Source: Fasciolopsis buskii (Eukaryota > Platyhelminthes > Trematoda > Plagiorchiida > Fasciolidae). Taken from it: DNA of 64,000 nt. The notes below the pieces were generated by a model. The model saw only the letters and a list, made by a program, of their open reading frames with translations. It ran no database searches and had not been told where the DNA came from. The DNA is taken from NCBI GenBank assembly GCA_008360955.1, contig LUCM01009796.1, forward strand, positions 1 to 64,000, written 5' to 3'. The position numbers and the translations under genes are program-made. This document shows positions 34,190 to 46,175 of the stretch, piece after piece. The number at the start of each line of letters is the position of its first letter. Position 1 is the stretch's first letter.

Positions 34190-36235
34190 CCGAATTCTAC
34201 TGGCGAGCTGTGTCCGGAGTCAAGAATCTGCCAAAATCCAAAAACTTTAGTTCTTCTTCACCGTGTAACAAGTTCGGAATTACGGATACATAGTCTTGCC
34301 AGAACAATTTGCACGCTGAAGGCGAAAAGCACAAACCAAATGGAACTACGGTTCTTACCAGTCTCCCAAGTGTACGTTCGCATGTTCCGCAGAAACGAAC
34401 GAACACCCAAGGTCGTCGGTGTAATCTAGGTCAGAAGCTTCTTTCCATTTAACAGTTTGACGCTCAAATCATGTAGACCAAAGAAACGATCGTCCATTAC
34501 CTTGTCCATGAAGAACTTAAACAAGAAGTGGAAAATGGGACACTTTTGTCGAATACCACTCATCGTTTCGAATGAACCTGATAGCTCACCGCATACTTTT
34601 ATGCAACCACAGATGTGCGAGTACAATGGTAGCAGGAGGCTCGAGGTTAAAACCTTGGTAACAACCCGAATTAAACTGATTCCACGATGATTACTAAAGT
34701 CACTGCATGTTCCCTTCAAGATGGATATAATCAGTGATTCACCCATAATAACGGAGTACGCTTCGCCTTCCAAATATCGCGAAGCAGAGATAAGTAGATC
34801 TATTAAGGTTTCTTCAAACAGACTACAAGAAACTGGGGGAAAAGGAGCACATCAAGAAGGGGCGATTTTCCTCGCTTCAACAGTTGGAAGACACCAACTA
34901 AGGATTCGCATTTGCGGTCGTTGCACTAATTACGTCAACGCGCAGATAGCTAAACTGCTCACTGAAGTACTCAGCAAACAGTCGAGCCCTTGTTGTTTGC
35001 CATTCACTGGATGTCCACTTCTATCGCATACGGTTTTACTAATCGAATTTCGCTGACCACCGTTGTAATGTAAAGTTGGCTGTTATCTGGAGCAGATGTC
35101 AATTCAATTTCCTTGACGATCCATCAAGTTCCACGGTCCTTCTTAACACTTACCATCATTTGACGCTGTAAAAGTCGTCATATGTTATAAACCAGCCTAC
35201 ATTTAGGGAACTGGCGATTTTATCCCATTAAACTTAGATACTCTTGAGAGATTCAGCATCTCTAACGAACAGTGGAGTTTAGTTTCCTTTAGCAACAATT
35301 AACTTTCAAGAAGTGTGCTCTGGTTTTGATTGGTACCTCTCAGCGCTATCTGTTCATAGAAGAAAAAGACAACGAGGAATAGTGAAAGATCAACGATAAA
35401 ATAAACGAACAACTATGCAGAAGAGGAAAGCTTTTGGATGCAAGAACGCCAATGATTGCAGCACTGAGCAATATCACCTAATGCCTCCAATCATCGCTTG
35501 GGGAGATCTCATGGACACCAAACCCGGTCCTCTAACTGGATCCACAAGACCCAGTCTACCAGTCAACGTTTCAATGCTTTTTTGTCACGTCATCAACCGA
35601 CCATTTTGACCCACCACCCAACCATTACCTCTCTATGTGAATACTGGATCCAGGACCACAGGTGAAGCCCGCTGCCAAGTGCACCGTCTGACTGATCTCA
35701 TCCCGCTTCTCATCAACACTGCTGTTTGCCGGAGTTCATAGCTTTTCCGACAGTTTCTGCTCATAATTAGTGTAAACAGTCGAATCAGAGGAACGTTTCA
35801 TGGCCATTCCGGATTTCACCCGACGGCCATCCAGTTCTGTCGGTAACTTGTACGAGATAAGAGAAAATGATTGTCTATCCTGTTATCTGCACGCTGAGCA
35901 GGCAAGGCGTTAAGTCCATCCAAACACGAATCTGATGCACCAACTCGTGCATACAATACTACAATGTTGGAGCTTTTGTTCCTACGAAGAAGAGCTGCGA
36001 GTTCGTCACAAAACCCGTCCTTCAGGGTGTCAGCGTTAAAGTCCGTTGGAACATACGCCCAGATAACAAACAAGTTGCGTTCAACAGAGCTATACTTTTG
36101 AACGCCAAGTGACTCTTGGAATTTTACTGCGCAAAAACGACTGTTAACCGTGATCCAGTCTAAAAGGGACGCTTTAGGTTTGCCATTTAAAATAATTCCT
36201 ACACCATGAGATTCGCTGCGCATGTTGCCTCATCT
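34190..36235 (-). mobile_element. EN-RT LINE remnant with internal RT deletion and a nested fragment
   Basis: Minus-strand order: endonuclease at 36223-35816 with GVGIILNGKPKASLLDWI, SVERNLFVIWAYVPTDFN and NKSSNIVVLYARVGASDS (the AGD.NA motif damaged to YARVG); linker at about 35060-34780; RT at 34773-34440 with NHRGISLIRVVTKVLTSS followed almost directly by SGIRQKCPIFHFLF, so motif A and its surroundings are deleted; and a post-box segment at 34400-34200 (VVPFGLCFSPSACKLFWQD). A C-terminal LINE fragment (35310-35700) lies between endonuclease and RT in the same orientation, which is not the element's own order and indicates insertion. Confidence 0.75.
35310..35700 (-). mobile_element. EN-RT LINE C-terminal fragment nested in a LINE
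   Basis: Minus strand reads LEALGDIAQCCNHWRSCIQK and a following SSSA end, the extreme C-terminus of the EN-RT family (consensus WLETL.DMA..R.QWRSC). The plus-strand text resembles 6455-6850 and 2470-2645. Its position between endonuclease and RT of the host LINE shows it inserted there. Confidence 0.6.
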
Positions 36236-37271
36236 CCTAATTTGTGCACGAAATATCCTGACGAGGCATTAGGCTTAGTTAGTTGAAATTCATAACTCGA
36301 ATCATGAACTTGTCTTTATTGATGCAGCAGACATCCGTACCTAGTGAGTTCATTGTGAGGACCAAATAGGCCTGTTGACAGATTGTGCATGGAAGTACGC
36401 ACGGTGAATGCGGCGAGATTGAGAGGCTGACCAGATTCGAGAAAGTTGAGCTAACAGACTAACAATTACTTACGACCCAACCTGAAAATGAACCGTTCCG
36501 GACATTTTATAGTGGGTAGCATTATGAAGAAACAGACAGGAGAGAGAGAGAGAGGGAGAGACGGTTGGGTGGGGAAGATAGGTAGAATGCGAGGAGTCCA
36601 TGGGTCGTTCCTAAATGACGATCGGAGAATTCAGGGGATACCTCTAAATGTCGCAGTCAACGGTACGCTTACATTCGGAATATTCCTAATCCTGTGGTTT
36701 ACATGACTTACGATCATATAATCTTTTTTCTTTATCATTCGATGGCGCGAGGTAGCAGCAAAAATCAGAATGTCAGGTTGATAGTTGGAGAAAGTAAGAA
36801 TCTGAAAATGCCGTTGCTTGATCGGCAAGTGCGTAGAAAAACAGTCAGGCAGATAATAAGCGTGAATATGCAGAACATGAAATAACCATTAGAATGCGCA
36901 GCAGTCTACCCGTCTAGAGAATTGCTACCAATGGTCACTGTCATCCTTGCACAATCCAACTTCTTGCCAAATTCGGTAGACGTTTCCGCGGCATCAGCTT
37001 TTATGGGCAGAAAGCTACCAAAACACTAGCAGTGATAAAATTTTACGTTCAAAAAACAAATGGCATGAACTACAGCAGTATGTGTCCCCAGTCACGGAAT
37101 CATGAGTACTATTGTAGCTATGGATATTTTGAACGTCATCGCCCCAGAGTTGCGATCGGCACACACAAGATTTTATGAGCGTTTCAATCTACCGTGTATT
37201 CAGGCAGATGATCAAAAGCCGTTAAATGTCCCACTCTCCCACCATTTCATTCAACATAAAAGCGGTACTAA
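36236..37271. other. Unassigned spacer with a short GA repeat
   Basis: Contains a (GA)n run at about 36540-36562. No gene recognised; the small open frames at 36488-36885 overlap on both strands. Confidence 0.35.
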
Positions 37272-37811
37272 GCTCCTTATCAATATTCCTTTGCATTAGC
37301 ATACATTCACACCTATCAAACAAATCACAGCCACTTGAAACAGACAGATGAGTCGAAAATTGCACAGATCAGTGCAATCGTCTTTCCAAAAGAGCTAATT
37401 ACAAATAAACAAGGGGTGACATTTTGCGGCCATTTGGATGAACCACTTAAATTCCGGGATCTGCGTCTCTCAGGGAAAAGAGTTAAAGATATTTACCTTA
37501 GTTTGTCGGCAACTGACAGTGACTGGGTCTTGTTAGGATGTCATGGTGTAGCAAACTCAATGGAACTAAGACCACCACATCAAACGGTGCAGATATTTGG
37601 CTTTAGAAAACATGTTAACGTCCGTGAAGCATTCTGCAATTGTTCATATGATTTATTTATGTTACACAACGAGAAAAATACCATGAACACGTATTCACGT
37701 CAGGAAGAGCAGTATACGAAAATCAAATCCAGGACGGAGACTACGCTGAATCAAGATAAACAGGTCATTAGTCAAACAAACTTGAAATGCACGCAGGAAA
37801 AGATATGGTAA
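37272..37811 (+). CDS. Longest unexplained open segment, candidate exon
   Basis: Open for 180 codons from just after a TAA (37269-37271) to TAA at 37809-37811, with no transposon motif on either strand. The residue mixture is protein-like, with SDWVLLGCHGVANSMEL and FGFRKHVNVREAFCNCSYDLF. By eye the spacing of DLR, a W-L pair, N-x-x-E-L and later F..C residues recalls WD40 blades of Groucho/TLE proteins, but this is a loose impression at low identity and I do not name the gene. An internal TTG or an upstream acceptor would be the real start. An in-phase terminal exon might be the open segment at 38568-38813. It could also be a chance open frame in AT-rich DNA. Confidence 0.3.
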   Translation, partial: APYQYSFALAYIHTYQTNHSHLKQTDESKIAQISAIVFPKELITNKQGVTFCGHLDEPLKFRDLRLSGKRVKDIYLSLSATDSDWVLLGCHGVANSMELRPPHQTVQIFGFRKHVNVREAFCNCSYDLFMLHNEKNTMNTYSRQEEQYTKIKSRTETTLNQDKQVISQTNLKCTQEKIW

Positions 37812-38567
37812 ACGTAGATACAATAGTTCAAGGTAGGCATAACGGAATGGTCAGTGAAGCAGACCAAACCCCTAGTATTAAGGTCACCCGACAATCAAAA
37901 CGGATACTGTGGTTAAACCTAGATCAACCCATCTAACGGATGATTACAATTTAAGGCGAGTAAAGAGAGGGGCATCATGTGGGTTCTTGCACGATAAACA
38001 AACAAAGTGATGACGGCGCACAGTGTGATAGTCGTGCACGTTCACGAAGCATCTGATGCTAGCGTGACGGCCCACCCATGTTGGTCTAAGTCATTAGATA
38101 ATTAGCGATCCCCTCGAAGCCAAGTCTGATGGAAAATCTTTACCAAAATGGAAAAAACACTGAAAACACGAGACTTAATTTCATTGACAGGGCAACAATT
38201 TACGACGTTGTAAACCAAAGCCCATTTAAATTGCAGTGTAAATGCACCGAAACAAGGAAGCCATTTTAGAGGATTTAGCGAAGAGATACTTTGAAGACGC
38301 TTCAGATCAATGACATGGGAAATTACATGACAACGGACTTAAAGGGAATGATAAGGGGATGCACCGCCTCTGCGTAAAGCCATAAAATCTGATGGTTCTT
38401 CTTGAAATGATACCAAAAAATACTCAGCTGTTCAGATTCTCCTCAAAGATGAGTCTCATTCAATGCTATTAGCCGCCGGTTTTTATTAAGACTACAAACT
38501 CCCACCACAGCCTATACATGTAACTTCTTTTGGTTCTGATTATTGCATGTACGAAGTATGATTATAG
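37812..38567. other. Unassigned spacer
   Basis: No feature recognised. If the flanking open segments belong to one gene this would be intron. Confidence 0.25.
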
Positions 38568-38813
38568 AGACTACCGTACAAGAGAGGCTGGACTGGCAAT
38601 CGCCACCCGGGGGAGTTGCAACAAACCACGAGGTTCCAGCGGGTCAGATATGCTAACGAATCGAAAAACAGCGAATCGTCGTGTAATGGCAACGTAAGCG
38701 AAGGATCTGGATTTCAGGCTTCTGCCATTCTCTATGGAAGACGCCTGATACGATTATCTACCGAATTCAGTAAAGGACTAATGAAAAAGAATGCGGAAGA
38801 AGGAATGTTTTAA
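38568..38813 (+). CDS. Candidate terminal exon, unknown product
   Basis: Begins after a GATTATAG acceptor-like site and stays open 81 codons to TAA at 38811-38813. The product is basic and polar (YANESKNSESSCNGNVSEGS, GRRLIRLSTEFSKGLMKKN), without hydrophobic segments. No transposon resemblance. No family recognised. Its only context is the long open segment 750 bases upstream on the same strand. Confidence 0.27.
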   Translation, partial: RLPYKRGWTGNRHPGELQQTTRFQRVRYANESKNSESSCNGNVSEGSGFQASAILYGRRLIRLSTEFSKGLMKKNAEEGMF

Positions 38814-40679
38814 TGAGAAACAGTCAAATTCTCAATAATCACGAGTTCTGGGCACCATCCATAAGTTTAACGCTTCCGAACGTGTGACTAAAAACATTTG
38901 CACTTCCTCACCACTAACTGGAATGCATTAAACAGACAAACATTTCAACCGTCGCTCACAACGAGTGGTACCCTTCATAAGCGTCGCTCTCACTCGGCCC
39001 AACGAGGGTATTCCATAACTTGAAGAAAACTGCGGAGTGAAAAATCGTTGAGCAACCCTGACGCTCTAGAACATCTGACCACTACTTGGAATTTATCAAG
39101 AACCACTGCAGAATCCATGCGCCCAGTTCTGTGTCTGTGTTCGGACACGATAATATACTGACTGACGAAATGGGCGCAAAAGGAAAACAAGGGAGAAGCT
39201 CAGAAATTGAAGAGCTCGATTAGTTGACCTAGTCACCAAATCGGTTTACGTCTGAATACCGCTCTCATTGTTGTGTAAAAAGAGCAGGCGGAAGCGAGCG
39301 ACAAAATAGCCAATTCTAGAACCAAATACCAAACAAGCTTACGAAAATATCAAATAACTTGCCTCAATGCCAAACCATCGTACGTTCGGATGCTCTGTGG
39401 TGTCAAGTGATCACTATATGGAGATGTGAGAAAAGATGAGGAACAAAACAATAGATAGGAGAGGCAAGGTGAAAATTGGGCAATTTATCAAACCAGGATG
39501 GAAGTCACGTGAAACACTTGGACGACAAACGCTAAGGGCTTCAACCGCTAACAATTTAGCCTATCTGATGATCGCCTTACCTATGCAGCAAACCAACAAA
39601 TATTCGCCTTAAATGCATGGAAAATGAAACACGATAACATTTGCATCTTATCTATTCTATTTGTAAGAAAGAATGTTTTACTTCAAATCTTGAGATGGAA
39701 TGAAATGAACGGATGGAAGGATATGCAAAAAACAGATACAAAAAAGTAAATATCCTTGTTAGAATGTTACTCTGTGCATGACGTTTTGCAATGGCAAAAA
39801 ATATCTTTCGGACGAGTGTCTGTATATCAAACTTTCGCCTTCCAGGCGGTTATGATCGCTCAAAGAATCCCAATCTTAATAGGACAGCGAGAAACAACGT
39901 CGAGAAAATCAAGACATTTAACAGCAGCGAGAGCGCCGGATTTACGAACAGGTAGCCTAAGTAAATCACCGTAAGATTATGCGTTTCTGCCGTTGTACTT
40001 TAGGACTCTCGGTATTGTCTGTGGATTTGAGCTCAATGACGCTCAGTTTGCAAAACCATTAACGTCAGACCAACGTGCTCTGGCCTAGGTTGATACTTCG
40101 GTTTCCCCGAATAATAAAGAAACAAAAATCTTAGGACCACAGGTCACCAGAAGTATATAATACAGGAAATATGTCGAATTCAGGGACGCCACTGATTGCG
40201 TCATTTAAATACATTGCCTAAAATCTCTTAGGAACGTGAGTCTCAACTTGGCAACCCAATGCGACCTACACGGAACAGTCCACTGGTTTGGGTTTCTACA
40301 CTCTTTCGCGGCATCATGGAATGCCCAACATGATCCCTCGTCCAAGCATTGCGTGCCTCAGAGAACGGTGTATATTGTGAAACGACAGTCTTCGACTATC
40401 TTTTGTTCGCAACGGTCACGCTTCGAAACCGCACACAAGGACGGATCTTACCGCTGCAGTAAAAACTTGACCTCTGACGGATAACAGGATGCAGCGCCGA
40501 TGAGCTTGCTCACCTACTCATCACGGAAATTTAAGATACACACTGAAAGACACCGCAAGTACCTTCAGCGGATGATCCGCAGAAAAGCGATAAAGTGAAC
40601 TTGTACTAAAATTTATACGCCATCTGCCCGCAACTTTACCATAAAAATTAATTTTAACCATAAAACTTGAAACTCCTAA
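38814..40679. other. Unassigned region with a faint repeat trace
   Basis: Mostly unrecognised. Between about 40080 and 40330 short phrases such as CGCCACTGATTGCGTCATTT and CGTGCTCTGGCC resemble the LINE C-terminal repeat at 6455-6850 and 35310-35700, but the match is too weak to define ends or strand. Confidence 0.3.
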
Positions 40680-40770
40680 CTGAGGTGATCAGATGGATTA
40701 AGCGTCTGTCACCGAAAAGAGACAAAGGTTCGAACCCAAGATCTGCAGATCACTTGGTGATAGACAGCAA
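40680..40770 (+). mobile_element. tRNA-derived SINE copy 3
   Basis: A-box-like ATCAGATGGATTAAGCGTCT at about 40688 and B box AAAGGTTCGAACCCAAG at about 40727, the same head as at 6850 and 30465 (minus). The body is hardly recognisable after 40770, so this copy is old or truncated. Confidence 0.6.
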
Positions 40771-41279
40771 CTCGTTACCGCTAACCTGGTTACCTAAGGA
40801 GCCTTTACGTCCCTTCCAATGCACTCATATTTTAAGCAAAAGGTGAGTCGATCTCAAGAATTCCATTCCATAGGCGGATAAAAATTTGAAGCAAGAAGTT
40901 GGGAAGATATTCTTTTGAATTACCAGAGCTTAACCTTTTGGCAGTCTATAACTACTTTCGATTATTAGTTCTAGATTACCGACCACTTAATTTCTGCCGC
41001 AGAAGTAGTAACGAAATGACCGCGAACAGCACAGCAATCCGTCACGAACTATTAGCTTCACAAAACCTACCAAAGAAATGAGTGAATCCAAAAGTGAATG
41101 GCAGTACGTGACGCGCCAAGTCACGCATACAAGACCGCAAACGCACGCTCCCAGCATAAAGGCAATTTATCAATTTGCCAGCGGTCGAGCTCCTGCTTTC
41201 TGGTATGAATGGGCTGTCCATTTGTTGCACATGAATCCACTAGCCGAAGTTCGCCCCCCACCGGTGTAGCACTTTAAGT
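40771..41279. other. Unassigned spacer
   Basis: Open frames here (40899-41081, 41042-41269) are short and conflicting. The part near 41042-41230 on the minus strand may be decayed linker of the adjacent LINE. Confidence 0.3.
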
Positions 41280-41940
41280 CTTTCTTAAAGCTCATGGTCA
41301 ACTGAGGCCGCAGAAGTCATCGTATATTATTCATCTCCCTAGAGTTAGGAAGCTGATATTTTTGCTCCATTAGGTCAAGCGATTCTTCCAAGGCACATTG
41401 TACTTGGTGGAGGTTGGATGCAGGGGGACAGACAAAAACTGCTGCAAAACGAATCGCCTTGATTTCACCCAAATACTCATCTACATACCTACTCGTTGGT
41501 GTTTTTAACATGTCTGATAGGTTCTGTTCATACTTGGCGCGAAAAGCCGAATAAGACAGACGTTGCACGGCCAACCGGACTTCCAGCCTGCATCGATGGC
41601 CATTAGGTCGCAGCAAAAATCCCATTAAAACTGGCACATGGTCTGATGCAACGAAAGTGGATCAATACGACCTACAGTTCGGGACAGAACTTCACCAACG
41701 GTATCTTCCTGGGATATGCTCGATCTTACTCGAACTACTGTACTGTACTGTACAGACTTCTGCGTACAAAAAGGTCCCATTTCAGTCAAAAAACGCGGCG
41801 GTAAATAAAATAGAAAACAAAAATTTAGACCCATCATCTTGCAAGAATGTGAAAAAAACTCGTCGAAGAATAATCATAGCACATTATGATCGGCTGCTAA
41901 GAAATTCAGCCAAAACACAGTCCCGGTTTGCCTACATGCG
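41280..41940 (-). mobile_element. EN-RT LINE fragment (end of endonuclease and linker)
   Basis: Minus-strand reading has RLSYSAFRAKYEQNLSDM, then LKTPTSRYVDEYLGEIKAIR and KYQLPNSREMNNIR (41600-41320), the region that follows the endonuclease in this LINE superfamily. Upstream, VGRIDPLSLHQTM (about 41680-41640) is the damaged end of the endonuclease. It abuts the inverted-repeat LINE copy at 41950. Confidence 0.65.
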
Positions 41941-41949
41941 TGCTGGGCA

Positions 41950-43670
41950 TCGGGGCTTTTACATCCAGTTTGAAAAGAACTAATGAAGTTCATCGGGACC
42001 GAAAGCTTTTCATCTCTTCAGTAGTCGAATGTTCGACTGTACTTCCACTTCCGTTAGGGGGTTTAAGAGACAGATCCCAAGGAAAAACGCATTTGTCGTC
42101 GTCACACTAACTACGTTAGCGTGGCAAGCTACATTGATCCCTAAGGCGTTCAGCCCAGTGGTCGAGCTCTTGCTGTGTCATAAATGGGTGGTCCAGTTCT
42201 ATCGCATACGATACCACCAACGGAAATTCGCCGCTCACCTGTGTCGCATATAATCTCAAACAGTTTTCGGCTTTTACCTTATGCATATACCACTTCTGAT
42301 TGTTCGGCCGTCCTGACCCACCAGTTTTCACGGTCACTCTTAAGGCTTATCGTCAATGGACGCTGCAACTGTCGTCGCATCGTATTCGCCTCCTTGCATA
42401 CAGGAAGGTGGCCCTTTTTCTCCATTACTCACGGCGGTTCTTGAAACTTCTAGTGTCTTTGATGGACGTTACAACCAGGACAACAAACAAACCGTGCAGC
42501 AAAATGCATCGCCTAATCGATTTGATCCCGCTGTGAATGGTTCGATTCGACGTACGTATGCAGTGCCATCTAAAGTTCCGGATAGAACCGCGCCAACAGT
42601 AGCTTGCTGCGATATGATCGATGTGAATCATAATACTTGTCTCCGTTATATACATGTTGAGTGGAAAGCCGCAGCTTCTGATGCATCAAGTTTTTCAACT
42701 GGTTCATCAAAATCACCTGTTACAACTACAATGTCAGAGCATTTGCTCCCGCGAACTAGTTCTCCATCGAACTCCCCTTTTTGCTTATCGACATTGTAGC
42801 ATGTTGGATCATGCGCCGAGATGACAAACAAGCTGTACTTGACGCTGCTATTCCTTTGCGCCCCGACCGATACCTGTAATCTGACTGTGCACAAGTGACC
42901 ATGAAACGGGATCCCATCTAAAAGGGTCACATCAGTCATGCCACTCAAGAATTCCTGCACCCCGTTGACCCACCGCTTGAGCTGCTTCGTTTCTTGAGGT
43001 GAGCAGGAAATATTCTGATGAGATATTAGGCGTGGTTAGTGGAGCCCTGAATTCGTGTTCCACCGACGCAGTAGATGTCACTCGAAAATTAACCCACTAT
43101 CAGAGCTAAACATGCCCATTGGTCAGCTTGTATGAGTGTGCACATTGAAGGAGCCGAGACTCAGAAGCTGCCGAGGCTTGAGAAAATGTGAGTTGCCAGA
43201 TTGAAAACCATGACAACACTATGTGACAACGAATTGTTGGGAGTAACAAGCATTTTATCAATAGGGCAGGCGGGGCGATGAAATGGAGACGGTTGGGGAC
43301 AGAAGGCTACGGTTGAATAAAAGAGTGGAAACTCTGAACAGTGGTAGTCATCACCACCCAATCCACCCAGTGCAATGGGCAACGCGATCCTGATTATCCT
43401 GAGCGTCGATCGATGCAGCACAGAATTCTCTGCAGACTAGTAACAACGTATGGAGACTATTAGGCTAGTACTACTAGGGAGTCCACCCGCTAAGCAGAAG
43501 AACGTTTAGAGTTCTCAACCAAAGCCTTTGGTTCTAACAATAGCCAATCTGCAAGGCAGCAGCGGTGACTGAGTGGAAGCCCGTCTACTTTGATCAATCA
43601 TACTTGCACCCATTTTTCAGACTGTGTTGCCGATTCGAATCAATCCCCGGATCTGGAGAAGCAGGAGGCT
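41950..43670 (-). mobile_element. EN-RT LINE fragment, inverted copy of 22650-24350
   Basis: Reverse complement of 22650-24350 with scattered single-base differences and a few small indels. On the minus strand it holds the 5' region and endonuclease (SDIVVVTGDFD near 42725, HIDHIAASYCWRGSI near 42615) and ends at the segment just before the RT fingers. The RT half present in the other copy is missing. The two copies share the same disrupted endonuclease frames. Open frames on the plus strand here (up to 147 codons) are antisense shadows. Confidence 0.85.
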
Positions 43671-43964
43671 ACTTCGTCATTAACCGTCGGCTTGTGGTAA
43701 GCCATCCTGTATACGTTATTAGGTCTTGGAGTCTCGTGAGCCCTCACCTCACGTCAAATTTCCTTCTCATTATGACCGATACTAATAAAGCATGATAAAA
43801 CGTGTCGCCTGAACAACAGCCAGTTATATTAGCTGAAAAGCTTAGATTTCGTTGGCAATTCCTTATTTCATGTTGTACCTGAATTTCAGTGTTCTACCGA
43901 AACCTCCTCCGAACGCACTTCCGAAGAGCAGTTATCCTTTTCGAACGAAGACAATGTTATGGTT

Positions 43965-44247
43965 TCAGTAGCGCTTGTACTTCAACATGACTTGCCAAAA
44001 GCAGAAACACCTGAGGAATTCAGTCGGCCACGAGGTTTTTACCTTAACAGAGAGAAGTGTATTCAGTGATTTTATGATCGCGAAATGTGCCATTAGCTAA
44101 CTTACAAGATGATCAGCCAATCGCCTGTTGTAAATCCAGTAGTAGCTTGGGTATCGTGTTCGAAATTTGCATCATTTAGCAACGCTGACCGCACCCCGAT
44201 AGAGAACTGGTGGATTGCATTAACCAGATGCGTCTGATGCAGTAGTC
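43965..44247 (-). CDS. Candidate last two exons of a C-terminally anchored membrane protein
   Basis: Exon n-1 is 44247-44106: acceptor with a long pyrimidine tract (TTTTTGCTCTCCCCAG), donor GTAAGT. Exon n is 44010-43965: acceptor ATTCCTCAG, stop TGA at 43967-43965. The 95-base intron is in phase 2 and joins the exons without a stop. The join produces a hydrophobic helix, DWLIILCFCFWQVML, followed by a short basic end KYKRY, as in a protein with one C-terminal transmembrane helix and a tiny cytosolic tail. Before it comes a polar segment (AIHQFSIGVRSALLND). I recognise no family and found no certain upstream exon, but splice sites, phase and topology agree, which is better than for other candidates here. 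No transposon motif on either strand. Confidence 0.4.
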
Positions 44248-45119
44248 CTGGGGAGAGCAAAAATAAGTCAAATGTTTTTGTGATCAATTTCTCCGTACTC
44301 ATGAGTAGACGAAATGGTAAGATGAAAACTCCAACTTCAGTATGCATGAGTGGAGGCAAGAACAGTGACAAGGAAATCGTTACCGTGTTGATGTCTTTCC
44401 TCGTGTATACAGTATTGTTAGACTTTGTAACCCACAGGAACACAGACGGCGACTTTAGCTATTAAAAGCCCAGCCCATTACGTGACGAAAGTAAGTACCA
44501 ATTAATAGATTACCCAGAGTAGTGGAAACATAGGCCGACCGTGCTGCCTTCACATTTCAAAAAGTCCAAGCGTACCGTTTGTTGGATACAATCCGAAATA
44601 CCTTCGGTTCCAATGTTAAGTTTTAATCTAATCCACTTTCAGTTGTAGCAAATACTACCCGTGTGGACCGATTGCTCCAATGCAAAATGCGCGAACAATG
44701 TACAGGGCAAAAATTGAGAGATTATGAATGAAAGGATGCAAATGACTAACATTCAGACATACCACCTAATTTTCATAACCGCCGCATGGATTACAATCTG
44801 GTAACCAACTAGGCAGCAATGTCAAAAAAAGTTTGCTACATCACGGGCTCCTCTGGAACATTTCCATTGCCCTGCAAACAGCATTTGGATGTGGAAAAGC
44901 TAGAGGTTTAAACTCCAACAGAAAGTCCTGTTCACAACTTCTGCAGTTTATTCACGCGCCTCTCAACGAGTAATCACGAAGCTTATTGCTGTTAGTAGCC
45001 TACACAAACCCCGGAAAGTAACGTGTCTCGTATCCCAGCGATCGAGGTGACATATCGGTAACATGGAAATTTAGGCTGAGAAAAACTAACTGATTCAATC
45101 TGTTGGAATCGTAGGATCT
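44248..45119. other. Unassigned spacer, possible further exons
   Basis: Contains several splice-like signals on both strands (for example a plus-strand GTAAGT at about 44489 and a CTTTCAG near 44640) but no frame I can defend. No repeats. Confidence 0.3.
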
Positions 45120-45770
45120 AGTAGAAATGGACAGTCAGAGAATAACGATCCGAATACTACATGAGATCCAGCAGATGTTACTCTCACAGAAGTTCGTCTT
45201 CTTTAAGTTTTGGTGCGGCAAACTTCTGTTGGTGGACATCGACTATTGGCTCCACCCTAGTGAACCCGAGGATAACTCCGGACTCTACGATGTTCTACCT
45301 GACTATCGTAAAGAAGCTAACACAGGCCAAATTCCCTGGGAACCCGTATCATACAGATCCGTTAAAGCCTGCTCCAAAAGCTCTTTTCACAATCTGATAA
45401 TGACAGCTGTCTATTCGCCGACCAACGTGGCCGACAGCATAACAAACGATGGGTTATGTGATGCTCTCCGTAAAGTAAAATTAATTGCATCTCCAGATGA
45501 GACAAACGTTTTGTTGCAGGAGGCTGGAACTCGTCTTGGTCTCTGAAGAATCCACATGCCACGTCCTTGGACGATTGGGACTAATCCAGAATTGTCAGAA
45601 CGGTGCCCAACTGATAAACTTCGCTGATTTAGAAAGATTGATATTCTGCTGTGTGCGCTTCCAACCACCCAAAAACACCTGATGATAGTCTGATGATGGT
45701 TGTGCTGTGCACCAAGCTCGCATGGTTTCATCCGCATAAAGCTACCATGCGTTCCGTGATGCAATGATAA
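45120..45770 (+). mobile_element. EN-RT LINE endonuclease fragment
   Basis: Plus-strand endonuclease domain. KSSFHNLIMTAVYSPTN and VADSITNDGLCDALRKV (45376-45480) match the ....F..AVYAPT........FYD.L block; after a frameshift, IQNCQNGAQLINFADLERLI (45580-45650) matches the DNG.RLL.FA....L block, and a KHLMMVxxDDG segment follows. The RT is absent. Decayed by at least two frameshifts. Confidence 0.7.
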
Positions 45771-46113
45771 GAAATATGGAAGATACGGACTAAGACCCTG
45801 AGCGTGCTGGTGTTAAAGTCCACTTGTTTATGTGCTTTGGGAGGTGACTACGAAGTGGAATAAAAGTTTCTTCTACGAAAATGCCACAAAAATGTCAAGC
45901 GTTATCAGGTCCCATCACGACTCCGATGAACGCTGTAACCAGTATATAAACGGGAGAATTCTCGAAGAATGAGTTTTAGAATGCGATTAACCCAGTGGTC
46001 AACGATAATGCCTGGAAGGAACTTCGGGGAAATAAAAATACTGAGTCATCGTGACACTCACTTAACCAGGAGTCAAAGCGAAGAGCGTTGACAATGCGAT
46101 TTGCGGCTAAGCG

Positions 46114-46175
<62 letters not shown>

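Noticed and set aside
42029..42536. Overlapping plus-strand open frames of 74-86 codons
   Set aside because: Antisense shadows of the inverted LINE copy, matching identical shadows at 23783-24290.
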